Assembly (NCBI RefSeq): GCF_009758015.1
Contig: NZ_WSEL01000009.1
Span: 744,001-808,000 of the forward strand
Length of the DNA: 64,000 nucleotides
Direction of reading: 5' to 3'
Source: Ramlibacter pinisoli
Lineage (GTDB): Bacteria > Pseudomonadota > Gammaproteobacteria > Burkholderiales > Burkholderiaceae_C
Of the stretch, positions 54,198 to 61,831 are shown one piece after another (the first letter of the stretch is position 1; each line of letters starts with the position of its first letter). The notes beneath the pieces are model-generated. The model saw only the letters and a program-made list of their open reading frames with translations, was not told the origin of the DNA and did not search any database. The translations under genes were made by a program, and so were the position numbers.

Positions 54198-55109
54198 TTA
54201 CTGCGGGCCGAGGGTGCGGATCAGGGCAGCGAGCTGCTCGACCTCGGCGGCCTTGAGGTCCGACAGCGGCGGACGCACCGGGCCGGCCGTCTTGCCGACG
54301 ATGGTGGCACCGGCCTTGACGATGCTGACCGCATAGCCCTCGCCCTTGTTGCGGATTTCGAGGTACGGCAGGAAGAAGTCCTTGATCAGGCGGCTGACGG
54401 TGGCGTTGTCGCCGCTCGCGTAGGCGTTGTAGAACTCGATGGCCGTGCGCGGCACGAAGTTGAAGACGGCCGACGAGTACACCGGCACGCCCAGCGCCTT
54501 GTAGGCCTGCGCGTAGACCTCGTGGGTGGGCATGCCGCCCACGTAGACGAAGCGGTCGCCCAGCTTCTGGCGGATCGACACGATGCGCTCGATGTCGCCC
54601 AGGCCGTCCTTGAAGCCGATCAGGTTGGGGCAGCGCTCGGCCAGGCGGGCCAGCGAATCGGCATTGAGCTTGCAGGCGCCGCGGTTGTAGACGATGACGC
54701 CGATCTTCACGCTCTTGCAGACCGCCTCGACGTGGGAGAGCAGGCCTTCCTGCGTCGCTTCGGTCAGGTAGTGCGGCAGCAGCAGCACCCCCTGGGCGCC
54801 ATCGCGCTCGGCTTCCTGTGCGTAGGTGATCGCCAGGCGGGTGCCGCCACCGGCGCCGGCCACGATGGGCACGCGGCCGCGGCAGGTGTCCGAGGCAACC
54901 TTGATCACCTGGGCGAATTCGGTCGGTTCGAGCGAGAAGAACTCGCCGGTGCCGCCGGCCGCGAACAGCACCGTGGCGCCGTACGGCATCAGCCACTCGA
55001 GGCGCGAGGTGTAGCCGCGCGGCTCGAAACGCAGGTCGGCGTCGAAGTCGGTGAGGGGGAAGGACAGCAGGCCGCTGGACAGCGCTTGCTTCAATTCATT
55101 GGGCGACAT
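54198..55109 (-). CDS. kdgD: 5-dehydro-4-deoxyglucarate dehydratase
   Basis: A 303-residue enzyme of the DHDPS/NAL (class I aldolase-like) family. It converts 5-dehydro-4-deoxyglucarate to 2-oxoglutarate semialdehyde, CO2 and water. It begins [20 protein letters not shown], very like known KdgD, and has [11 protein letters not shown] and the Schiff-base Lys167 in [11 protein letters not shown] 55109 fits the family start and has a purine-rich GAGAGAG upstream; ATG 55124 is also possible. It is the first enzyme gene of the operon, behind one of two matched operator-like sites. Confidence 0.95.
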   Translation of the reverse strand: MSPNELKQALSSGLLSFPLTDFDADLRFEPRGYTSRLEWLMPYGATVLFAAGGTGEFFSLEPTEFAQVIKVASDTCRGRVPIVAGAGGGTRLAITYAQEAERDGAQGVLLLPHYLTEATQEGLLSHVEAVCKSVKIGVIVYNRGACKLNADSLARLAERCPNLIGFKDGLGDIERIVSIRQKLGDRFVYVGGMPTHEVYAQAYKALGVPVYSSAVFNFVPRTAIEFYNAYASGDNATVSRLIKDFFLPYLEIRNKGEGYAVSIVKAGATIVGKTAGPVRPPLSDLKAAEVEQLAALIRTLGPQ

Positions 55110-55128
55110 GGAGCTCTCTCTCATTGAG

Positions 55129-55145
55129 GTAAGACATCGTACAAC
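55129..55145 (-). promoter_or_regulatory. Operator-like site upstream of kdgD
   Basis: On the minus strand this reads GTTGTACGATGTCTTAC. It matches 14 of 17 bases of the site in front of the adjacent GntR gene (55915-55931). It lies 20 bp before the kdgD start. A shared site at a regulator and its neighbouring pathway operon suggests binding by that regulator. Confidence 0.55.
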
Positions 55146-55187
55146 TAGAACGGTGCGGCAGGCAAGTGGGTTGTCACTGTCCGTGTG

Positions 55188-55913
55188 TCAGCGGGTGTTG
55201 CCGGCCGCGGCGCGCTGGCGCCGCTCCTTGCTGTTGGCAAGGTGGGTGCGCATGGCCGCGCGGGCGGCCTCGGGGTCCTGGCGCTCGATGGCCGCCAGGA
55301 TGCTCTCGTGCTCGACGTTCACGCGCCGCAGGTAGTCGGCGCGCTCCTCCGTCAGGGGCTCGGCCTTCTCGAGCCGGGCGCGCGGGATCATGGAGCCGCC
55401 CAGCGTCGCCATCAGCCCCGCGTAGTGGGCGTTCTGGGTGGAGCGGGCGATCTCCAGGTGGAACTGGTAGTCGGGGCCGACGGCGTCGCGCCCTTCTGCC
55501 ACCGCGCCGGCGAAGGCGTCGAGGGCCGAGCGCAGGGCGGCCAGGTTGGTGGGCGTGCGGCGCACCGCGGCCAGCGCGGCGCTCTCGGTCTCGACCGCCA
55601 TGCGCAGTTCGAGCACGCCGATGACGTCGTTGAGGGTGGCCAGCTGGGCCGGTGCGATGCGGAAGGCGCTGCCGTCGCCATGCCCCAGCACGAAGGTGCC
55701 GATGCCATGGCGCGTCTCGACCATGGCGGCCGCCTGCAGGCGGGAGATGGCCTCGCGCACCACGGTCCGGCTGACGCCGAACTCCTCCATGATGGCGCCC
55801 TCGGGCGGCAGCTTGGTGCCGGCCTGCAGGCTGCCGTCGCGGATGCGGTCCCCGAGCGCCTGGACCAGGTCGGCGGTGAGGGAGCGCGGGCGGCGGGGTG
55901 GGCTGGAAAGCAC
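55188..55913 (-). CDS. FadR-type (GntR/FCD) transcriptional regulator of the aldarate cluster
   Basis: A 241-residue GntR regulator. The winged HTH covers residues 10-75 (LTADLVQALGDRIRDG, GVSRTVVREAISRLQAAAMVE), and the C-terminal FCD domain has metal/ligand residues in DYQFHLEIARSTQN and EHESILAAIE. The start is GTG 55913, with no clear ribosome site, so a near-leaderless transcript is possible. It is 78 bp upstream of kdgD on the same strand. The paired 17-bp sites suggest autoregulation and control of kdgD, with an aldarate or breakdown intermediate as inducer. Confidence 0.92.
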   Translation of the reverse strand: MLSSPPRRPRSLTADLVQALGDRIRDGSLQAGTKLPPEGAIMEEFGVSRTVVREAISRLQAAAMVETRHGIGTFVLGHGDGSAFRIAPAQLATLNDVIGVLELRMAVETESAALAAVRRTPTNLAALRSALDAFAGAVAEGRDAVGPDYQFHLEIARSTQNAHYAGLMATLGGSMIPRARLEKAEPLTEERADYLRRVNVEHESILAAIERQDPEAARAAMRTHLANSKERRQRAAAGNTR

Positions 55914-55914
55914 G

Positions 55915-55931
55915 GTTGTATTATGTCTGAC
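55915..55931 (+). promoter_or_regulatory. Operator-like site upstream of the FadR-type gene
   Basis: GTTGTATTATGTCTGAC lies directly before the GTG start of the regulator and overlaps a TAATAC-like -10 element on the minus strand. It shares GTTGTA-N2-ATGTCT-N-AC with the site before kdgD. Repression by promoter occlusion is a reasonable inference. Further out, at 55968-56005, is an unrelated 9-bp hairpin (GACCCGTCC/GGACGGGTC). Confidence 0.5.
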
Positions 55932-56112
55932 GACCTCCCGCGACTCAAGCCTCGGAAGGCGTCACCGGACCCGTCCGGCCTGCGCTTCGTGCGGATGGAC
56001 GGGTCCCGGCCTGCAGCAACGGCCGGGCCGCCCCTGCCCAGGAGGCCCTCCTGCCTTTCGTTGCGCCGGCCGTGTCCTCACCGGGGCGCCAGCCGCCGGC
56101 GCCCTGCCCCGC

Positions 56113-56817
56113 TCAGTTCGCCGCGAAGCAGTAGAACTTGCCCGCGCCGCCGGTGCGCACCAGGGCTTCCTGGCTGCAGCCGGCCGACTGGTGGGAGAAG
56201 TTCCAGGACTTGGCCCAGTTGTCGTTGGTGGGCCCGCTCAGGTCGTGGTGGCCCACGATGGCCGAGCCGTCGCTGCTCGAGGTCCAGGCCTTGCACGTGG
56301 TGTCGGTCTGCGGCGCGAACGCCGTGCCGTCGGCGCGCGACCCGGTCAGCATGTCGTGCTCGTTGGGCGTGTCGCTGCGGCCCTTGATCGGGTTGCCGCG
56401 TTCGTCGAGCACGGTCTCCTTGTTGACGTTGTTGCCGCTCGCGTGCAGTTGGTCGACGTTGCGCGCCACGAGCACGCCCTTGGCGTTGTACCAGGGGCCT
56501 GCGCCGATGCGGTCGCGGGCGTGGACCGCGGCCACCGGTTGCGTGGTCGGTGTCTGCGCGACGTTCGGGGTGCTCAGGTAGGCACGCCAGGTCCGGCTGC
56601 CGGCCCCGGCGGCCGTGGCCAGCCGCTGGCAATGCGCATCCGCGCCGGCGATGCCGCCGAGGTCTGCGCCCTTGCCGCTGCCGACGCTGGTGGCGAAGAA
56701 CCCCATCGGACCCGTGCTGCTGCCCATGCCGGAGCCGGAGCCGAAGCCGGTCCCGCTGGCGCAGGCGACGAGCAGGGAGGCGGCTGACGCCGCCAGGACG
56801 AAGTGCTTGGTGTTCAT
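56113..56817 (-). CDS. Lectin-like/endostatin-like lipoprotein
   Basis: A 234-residue exported lipoprotein. The lipobox LVAC places Cys19 at the mature N-terminus, followed by a Gly/Ser-rich linker. The rest resembles the C-type-lectin-like collagen NC10/endostatin fold: GADAHCQRLA, RTWRAYLST, NEHDMLTGS, CKAWTSSS, GHHDLSG, and a C-terminal GCSQEAL to GAGKFYCFA with cysteines that should pair. ATG 56817 is the signal-peptide start; the frame extends upstream without support. Its ligand is unknown. It is the last gene of a leftward run after the cupin gene, with a 136-bp gap. Confidence 0.8.
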   Translation of the reverse strand: MNTKHFVLAASAASLLVACASGTGFGSGSGMGSSTGPMGFFATSVGSGKGADLGGIAGADAHCQRLATAAGAGSRTWRAYLSTPNVAQTPTTQPVAAVHARDRIGAGPWYNAKGVLVARNVDQLHASGNNVNKETVLDERGNPIKGRSDTPNEHDMLTGSRADGTAFAPQTDTTCKAWTSSSDGSAIVGHHDLSGPTNDNWAKSWNFSHQSAGCSQEALVRTGGAGKFYCFAAN

Positions 56818-56953
56818 GTCAGTGCCCGATCGTTGTGGGACCACGATTACGGCACCCGACATGGGCCGTCGCCTCAGGGAGTTCCCTGCACGCTGCACGA
56901 CCTTACAGACTGCAACGGGACGGCACGCCGTGCCGCCCCGCCGGACGAACGCT

Positions 56954-58162
56954 TCAGCTGCCGGCGACCGCGTCGTGGGTGGCAATCGCGACCACGGCCG
57001 GCCGGCCGGTGCGGTTGGCCAGCGCCCGGTTGCCGCCGCGCACGACGCCGATCTCGCCCGCCTTGAGCGTGGTCTCGCCGGTGTCCAGCACCAGCGTCAC
57101 CTCGCCCTCGGTCACCACCAGGAACTCCACCGTGTCCGAATTCTGCGAATACGGATGGCCTTCGATGCTGCCGCAGGTGGCGATGGCCTGCGCCCCCACC
57201 GAGGCGTAGAACGCCTGTGCCTGCTCGACGCCGGCCTTGCCGCGCCAGGCCGCATCGGGCGGCAGCGTCAGCACGTTGAGCACCGTGCCCCTCGGCGGCG
57301 GCACCAGCACGTGCGGCAGTTGCAGGCTCTCGGGGACGATGGGCGCGGGATGGGTCTCGATCACCCACAGCCGGTGCAGGGCGAAGCCGGGCCGCGCCGG
57401 GTCGACGCGCACGTCGGGCGAAGCGCCGTCGCTGACGATCACCGAGCGGCCGGGCTCGCGGTCGATGGTGACGATGCGGCGCTGCGGCTTCACGCCGGCC
57501 GGCAGCGCCTTGCCCTCGGGCACGCGCAGCACCTGCACGTCCTTCTCCTGCAGGCCATGGTTGCCGTCGGGCGTGCCGGAGAAGGCCGCCGACACCATGT
57601 CGAAGGCCATGTGGCAGCCCTTGGCCTCGCTGTTCCACAGGTGCCAGGCGCCGACCTGCACCACGATGTCGCCCGGCCGGATGGTGGTCTCGCGGTCGTC
57701 GCAGACCAGGATGCGCTCGCCTTCCAGCACGATGCCGAAGTCGACCGATTCGGTCTTGTGCATGTCGGAGATGCAGGTGTTGTTGCCGCCGCCGCGGTCC
57801 CAGGAGCGGCCGCCCACGCCCACGCGCTTGGGCGCGTGCGGCGGCACGACGGGAACCGTGCCCGGCCGGCCCTCCTTCGACAGCCAGTGCACCACGCGCA
57901 AGTGGCCGCCCGGCGCCGGCCCCGGAAATTCATCCGGCCACAGCCCGGTGTCTTCGCGGCCGTGCAGCGGCTGCGGCGTCTTGCGCCAGACCCAGAAGTC
58001 GGTGTAGCCGCGGCCGGGCCACTGGTCGTTCTCGTGCTGGCCCGGCGCCTGCCCTTCGTGGGTGATGACGGAGCGGCCCTGGGCGTCGACGCCGGTGATG
58101 ACGCGCCGCATCGCCTTGAGCGTGGGACTGATCTTTGCGGTGGAGGGTTCGTACAGGGACAT
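56954..58162 (-). CDS. Tandem-cupin protein (dioxygenase-like)
   Basis: A 402-residue protein made of two cupin halves. Each half starts with a similar strand (RRVITGVDAQGRSVITHEG and RRIVTIDREPGRSVIVSDG). The first half has KTESVDFGIVLEG and RPGDIVVQVGAWHLW, which holds likely metal-binding residues; the second half has SDTVEFLVVTEGEVTLVLD and LKAGEIGVVRGG. The arrangement resembles gentisate dioxygenase-type or pirin-like bicupins, but the HxH motifs are incomplete, so the reaction is uncertain. It follows a Bug receptor by 24 bp in one operon. Confidence 0.82.
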   Translation of the reverse strand: MSLYEPSTAKISPTLKAMRRVITGVDAQGRSVITHEGQAPGQHENDQWPGRGYTDFWVWRKTPQPLHGREDTGLWPDEFPGPAPGGHLRVVHWLSKEGRPGTVPVVPPHAPKRVGVGGRSWDRGGGNNTCISDMHKTESVDFGIVLEGERILVCDDRETTIRPGDIVVQVGAWHLWNSEAKGCHMAFDMVSAAFSGTPDGNHGLQEKDVQVLRVPEGKALPAGVKPQRRIVTIDREPGRSVIVSDGASPDVRVDPARPGFALHRLWVIETHPAPIVPESLQLPHVLVPPPRGTVLNVLTLPPDAAWRGKAGVEQAQAFYASVGAQAIATCGSIEGHPYSQNSDTVEFLVVTEGEVTLVLDTGETTLKAGEIGVVRGGNRALANRTGRPAVVAIATHDAVAGS

Positions 58163-58186
58163 GGTTCGGTTCGGGGGGTTGGAATC

Positions 58187-59164
58187 TCAATCGGCGGTGG
58201 CGCCGGAATCGCGCACGATCGGCCGCCACTTCTGGATCTCGCTGCGCAGGTAGGCATCGAGGTCGGCGGCCGAGCTGTGGCCCACCTCGAAGCCGGCGGT
58301 GAGCAGCTTCTCGCGCACGTCGGGCATCTTCAGGATGGCCCCGAGGTCCTGGTTCAGGCGGTCGACGACGGGCCGGGGCGTGCCCTTGGCAGCGAAGATG
58401 CCGTACGCCAGTTCCATCTCGATCTCCGGGAAGCCCGACTCGACGAAGGTCGGCACCTCGGGCGCGATCGACGAGCGCGTGGCGCCGAAGACCGCGATGG
58501 CCTTGAGCTTGCCCGCCTTCATGTTCTGCAGCACCGCAGGCAGGCCCACGATGGCCAGCGGGATCTGGCCGCCCACCAGGTCCTGCAGCGCCGGCACGGC
58601 GCCCTTGTACGGCACGTGGTTCAGCTTGATGCCGGCCTTGGCATTGAGCAGCTCGCCGCCCACGTGCTGCGGCGAACCGGTGCCCGCCGAGCCGTAGGAG
58701 ATCGAGCCCGAGGGCTGCGCCTTCGCGGCCGCCACCAGTTCCTTGATGTTGTTCGGCGCGAACGACGGGTGCGCCACCAGCACCAGCTGCGAGCTGACCA
58801 CGCGCGCGACGCCGTCGAGGTCGCGGCTGGCGTCGAACGGCAGCTGCTTGTACAGCGCCTGGTTGATGGCCAGGATGCCGGAGATGTTGACCAGCAGGTT
58901 CAGGCCGTCCGGCTTGGAATGGACCACGTACTCGGTGCCGATGTTGCCGCCGGCGCCAGGCTTGTTCTCCACGATCACCGGCTTGCCCAGCGACTCGGTC
59001 AGCTTCTGCGCGAACAGCCGGCCCAGCACGTCGGATGGGCCGCCGGCGGTCTGCGGCACGATGATGCGCACCGGGCCGGCCGGGTAGCCGGCCTGCGCCC
59101 GGGCACCGCCGGCGCCGACGGCCAGGGCCAGCACCAGCAGATGCAGGAATGTGCGGGTTCGCAT
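58187..59164 (-). CDS. Bug/TctC family tripartite tricarboxylate transporter receptor
   Basis: A 325-residue periplasmic receptor with a signal peptide (about residues 1-24, LALAVGAGGARA) and mature start GYPAGPVRIIVPQTAGGPSD. VENKPGAGGNIGTE and APEVPTFVESGFPEIE are family segments. GGAGG precedes ATG 59164. It lies 13 bp after the carboxymuconolactone-decarboxylase-family gene and 24 bp before the cupin gene, so all three share an operon. The ligand may be the aromatic or organic acid they degrade; this is inference. Confidence 0.93.
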   Translation of the reverse strand: MRTRTFLHLLVLALAVGAGGARAQAGYPAGPVRIIVPQTAGGPSDVLGRLFAQKLTESLGKPVIVENKPGAGGNIGTEYVVHSKPDGLNLLVNISGILAINQALYKQLPFDASRDLDGVARVVSSQLVLVAHPSFAPNNIKELVAAAKAQPSGSISYGSAGTGSPQHVGGELLNAKAGIKLNHVPYKGAVPALQDLVGGQIPLAIVGLPAVLQNMKAGKLKAIAVFGATRSSIAPEVPTFVESGFPEIEMELAYGIFAAKGTPRPVVDRLNQDLGAILKMPDVREKLLTAGFEVGHSSAADLDAYLRSEIQKWRPIVRDSGATAD

Positions 59165-59177
59165 GGGCGCCTCCGGC

Positions 59178-59699
59178 TCAGTGGGGTTCGGGGTCGATCT
59201 CCAGCGCTTCGAGGAAGCGCGAGACCAGGTTGTAGGCGGCGATGGTCGCGGTGAGCTCGGTCATGCCGCGCGCGTCGAAGTGCGGCTTGACCTGCGCGAA
59301 GACGTCGTCCGGCACGTGCACGTCGCGCGTCATCGAATCGGTGTAGCGCAGCACGGCCCGCTCGCGCTCGGCGAACAGCTGGGAGCCTTCCCACTGCGCG
59401 ATGGCATCGATCTGCTGCTGCGACAGGCCGGCCTTGACCGCGAACGGCACGTGGCTCACGAACTCGTAGTCGGCCTTGTTGATGACCGCGATGCGCAGGA
59501 TGGCGAGCTCGCGGATGCGGGCCTCGAGCTGGCACTGCTGGCGGATGGCGGTGAGGAAGTTGAGCCAGCCCTGCGCCACCGGCGGGCTGTTCAGCAGCAT
59601 CCGGTACAGGTTGTGCAGCTTGCCGCGCTCGGCCACGATCTGCTTGCGCAGCGCGGCAACTTCGGGATCGCTGTCGTCGGGATAGGCAATACGGGCCAT
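59178..59699 (-). CDS. Carboxymuconolactone decarboxylase/AhpD-like family protein
   Basis: A 173-residue all-helical CMD-family protein. The core LEARIRELAILRIAVINKADYEFVSH has the conserved Glu and His region but replaces the AhpD Cys-x-x-Cys with a E-F-V-S-H-type site, as in non-redox members. Members include carboxymuconolactone decarboxylases and hydrolase-like enzymes. AGGAGA precedes ATG 59699. It is first in an operon with a Bug receptor and a bicupin, behind two TTCGAACAA sites. Confidence 0.88.
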   Translation of the reverse strand: MARIAYPDDSDPEVAALRKQIVAERGKLHNLYRMLLNSPPVAQGWLNFLTAIRQQCQLEARIRELAILRIAVINKADYEFVSHVPFAVKAGLSQQQIDAIAQWEGSQLFAERERAVLRYTDSMTRDVHVPDDVFAQVKPHFDARGMTELTATIAAYNLVSRFLEALEIDPEPH

Positions 59700-59721
59700 C
59701 GGGAAGTCGTCTCCTGGTGAT

Positions 59722-59734
59722 TTGATTCGAACAA
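59722..59734. promoter_or_regulatory. Imperfect copy of the TTGTTCGAACAA operator
   Basis: TTGATTCGAACAA, 22 bp before the start of the carboxymuconolactone-decarboxylase-family gene, shares the half site TTCGAACAA with the perfect palindrome at 59819. Two copies 97 bp apart are consistent with repression by looping or dual occupancy. Confidence 0.45.
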
Positions 59735-59818
59735 TGAGCCTGCCTCAGCAGCCGTGCAACCCCGGCCGCCCCTCGGAACGGGCGCGGCCGGTCCTGGCGC
59801 GAGCCCGCACCATAACAT

Positions 59819-59830
59819 TTGTTCGAACAA
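59819..59830. promoter_or_regulatory. Palindromic operator TTGTTCGAACAA
   Basis: A perfect 12-bp palindrome in an AT-rich stretch, just after the HutC-type regulator gene and upstream of the operon led by the carboxymuconolactone-decarboxylase-family gene. A GC hairpin (CCGGCCGC/GCGGCCGG, 59762-59791) lies between the two sites and may end the regulator transcript. The neighbouring GntR/HutC protein is the likely binder. Confidence 0.55.
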
Positions 59831-59845
59831 TTAAGCCCCGGGTTT

Positions 59846-60586
59846 CTACGGGGTGCGCTTGGGCAGGGCGGCCTTCTCGCGCTTCAGGTGGAAGTTGAAC
59901 GTGTAGCGCTGCGCCGGGTGCACGGCGATGGAAACCTCGAACACCTGCCCGTCGGCGCCGGCGTAGCGCCGCACGGTCGTCAGCGCCGCGGAACCGGCCG
60001 GCACCTGCAGCACCGTCGCCGAGCCCTCCTCGACCAGGCTGGCCGAGATCTCGAAGTCGGTGCTCTCGGCCGTCACACCGTACAGGTCGGCGATCTGGTC
60101 GGCGAACGGCAGCGCACCGTGCTTGCGGTGCTTCATGATCCCGGCGTACTCGGGTCGCACGTAGACGTGCGTGTGGCACAGGGGCAGCGGCGAGCCGGCG
60201 GCGAAGCGCAGGGTCTCGATGCAGAACCAGGAGCTGCCCACCGCGCAGCGCAGCAGCACCGCCAGCTCGTGGTCGGCCTGCACGTAGCCGCTGGTGATGG
60301 GGCGGCGCTCGGTGGTCGCCGGGTAGTTGATCAGCTCCTGGATGGACGCCACGCGCTGCGTGAAGTGCGCCAGCGGCGACTGGCCGATGACCAGGGAGCC
60401 GGCGCGTGGCCGGCGCGAGATCAGGCCGTCCTCGGTGAGCAGCCGCAGCGCCTCGCGCACGGTGTGGCGGCTGGCGCCGAACGCTTCGACCAGCTGCTCC
60501 TCGGTCGGCAGCTTGTCGCCGACCGCATAGCGGCCGCCGGCGATGTCCTGCCGCAAGGCGTCGGCGATGTCCCAGTACCGCTGCAT
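59846..60586 (-). CDS. GntR family regulator, HutC/UTRA subfamily
   Basis: A 246-residue regulator. The N-terminal winged HTH (residues 5-70: ALRQDIAGGRYAVGDKLP, GASRHTVREALRLLTEDGLI) is followed by a UTRA effector domain (VASIQELINYPATTERR, IETLRFAAGSPLPLCHTHVY, FEISASLVEEGSATVLQVP). GAGGAAGG precedes ATG 60586. It is upstream of and on the same strand as the operon of CMD-family, Bug receptor and bicupin genes. The palindromes at 59722 and 59819 are the probable operators. The effector is unknown. Confidence 0.92.
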   Translation of the reverse strand: MQRYWDIADALRQDIAGGRYAVGDKLPTEEQLVEAFGASRHTVREALRLLTEDGLISRRPRAGSLVIGQSPLAHFTQRVASIQELINYPATTERRPITSGYVQADHELAVLLRCAVGSSWFCIETLRFAAGSPLPLCHTHVYVRPEYAGIMKHRKHGALPFADQIADLYGVTAESTDFEISASLVEEGSATVLQVPAGSAALTTVRRYAGADGQVFEVSIAVHPAQRYTFNFHLKREKAALPKRTP

Positions 60587-60684
60587 CCCTTCCTCGTCCG
60601 TGAGGCGGGGATTATGGCGAGTCGCGATCGGCGTGCGGGGCGGGGACCGTCGTCGTGCGTCTCTTCATGCCGGGGCTCGCCTTT

Positions 60685-60770
60685 CGTCACGCCAGGCCGG
60701 GCTTGACCCGGCATCCATCTCCTGGTCGCGGACCGGGCTGGCCCTCGAACCGCCGATGGACTGCGGGTCA
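60685..60770. repeat. REP-like repeat, second and decayed copy
   Basis: CGTCACGCC then GCCGGG-CTTGA-CCCGGC (60696-60712) and CATCCATCTCCTG match the left part of the element at 50130. The right arm has decayed to CGATGGACTGCGGGTCA, which runs into the stop codon of the Bug receptor gene. It lies between that gene and the HutC-type regulator start. Confidence 0.7.
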
Positions 60771-61745
60771 GTCGGCGTAGACCCCCGCCTTGCGGATCAC
60801 CGGCGTCCACTTGGCGATCTCCGCCTCCAGGTGGGTGCGCAGGCCGGCCGGCGTGATCTTCTCCATCCGCACGATGTCCGAGCTCAACTCGCCCAGGCGA
60901 CGCTTGACGTCGGGATCCTGCATGGCGAACCGCAGGGCGGCATTGAGCTTGTCGATGACCGGCTGCGGCGTGCCCTTGGGCGCGTACAGCCCGTGCCACA
61001 CCTTGACGTCGAAGCCCTTGAGGCCCTGCTCGTCCAGCGTGGGGACGTTGGGCAGCGCGTCCAGCCGCTTGGGCGTGGTGACGCCGTACACCTTGAGGCG
61101 GCCGTCCTTGATGAGCGGCACGGTCTGCGTGGTCTGGTCGCACAGCAGGTCGACCTGGCCGCCCAGCAGCGCGTTCATGGCCGGGCCGGTGCCCGAAAAC
61201 GGCACCGTGGTGAGTTCCACGCCCACCTGGCTCATGAACAGCAGGCCGCACAGGTGCGACACCGCGCCCAGGCCGGCGTTGGCGAGCGAGACCTTGTTGC
61301 CGTTGGCCTTCAGGTAGGCCTGCAGTTCCTGGAAGTTGGCGGCCGGAAAGTCCTTGCGCGCCAGCAGCGTCATCGGCACGTCGACCACCTGGCCGATGTA
61401 CTCGAAGTCCTTCAGCGGGTCGAACTGCAGCTTCTTGTACAGGGCCGGCGCGGTGGACATGCCCATGTGGTGCAGGAACACGGTGTAGCCGTTGGGCGCC
61501 GCGCGCGCGGTCTTGGTGGCGGCGATGGTGCCGCCGGCGCCGACCGCGTTCTCCACCGTGACCGTCTGGCCGAGCGACTTGCTCATGGGGATGGCGATCA
61601 TGCGGGCCACCACATCGGTGGGGCCGCCGGCCGCGAACGGCACCAGCATGGCGATCGGGCGGTCGGGGAACGCCGCCTGCGCGGCAGCGCCGAACGACAC
61701 GGCCGCCAGCGCGGCGGCCACGAGGGGGCGGAAGAACCGGGTCAT
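60768..61745 (-). CDS. Bug/TctC family tripartite tricarboxylate transporter receptor
   Basis: A 325-residue periplasmic receptor. The signal peptide covers about residues 1-23 (LVAAALAAVSFGAAAQA), and the mature start is FPDRPIAMLVPFAAGGPTD. VENAVGAGGTIAATK, PNGYTVFLHH and ALPNVPTLDEQGLKG are family segments. AGGAGA precedes ATG 61745; the longer frame upstream overlaps the acyl-CoA dehydrogenase region and is not used. It follows the acyl-CoA dehydrogenase by 86 bp, so the two may form an operon for a carboxylic acid. A REP-like arm overlaps its stop. Confidence 0.93.
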   Translation of the reverse strand: MTRFFRPLVAAALAAVSFGAAAQAAFPDRPIAMLVPFAAGGPTDVVARMIAIPMSKSLGQTVTVENAVGAGGTIAATKTARAAPNGYTVFLHHMGMSTAPALYKKLQFDPLKDFEYIGQVVDVPMTLLARKDFPAANFQELQAYLKANGNKVSLANAGLGAVSHLCGLLFMSQVGVELTTVPFSGTGPAMNALLGGQVDLLCDQTTQTVPLIKDGRLKVYGVTTPKRLDALPNVPTLDEQGLKGFDVKVWHGLYAPKGTPQPVIDKLNAALRFAMQDPDVKRRLGELSSDIVRMEKITPAGLRTHLEAEIAKWTPVIRKAGVYAD

Positions 61746-61831
61746 CTTGTCTCCTGTTGTGTGTGCTTGCAGGAGCGACGGTAACCCGGCGCAGGACGTT
61801 TGGCCCTCCGCACTTTCCCCGCACCGCACCG

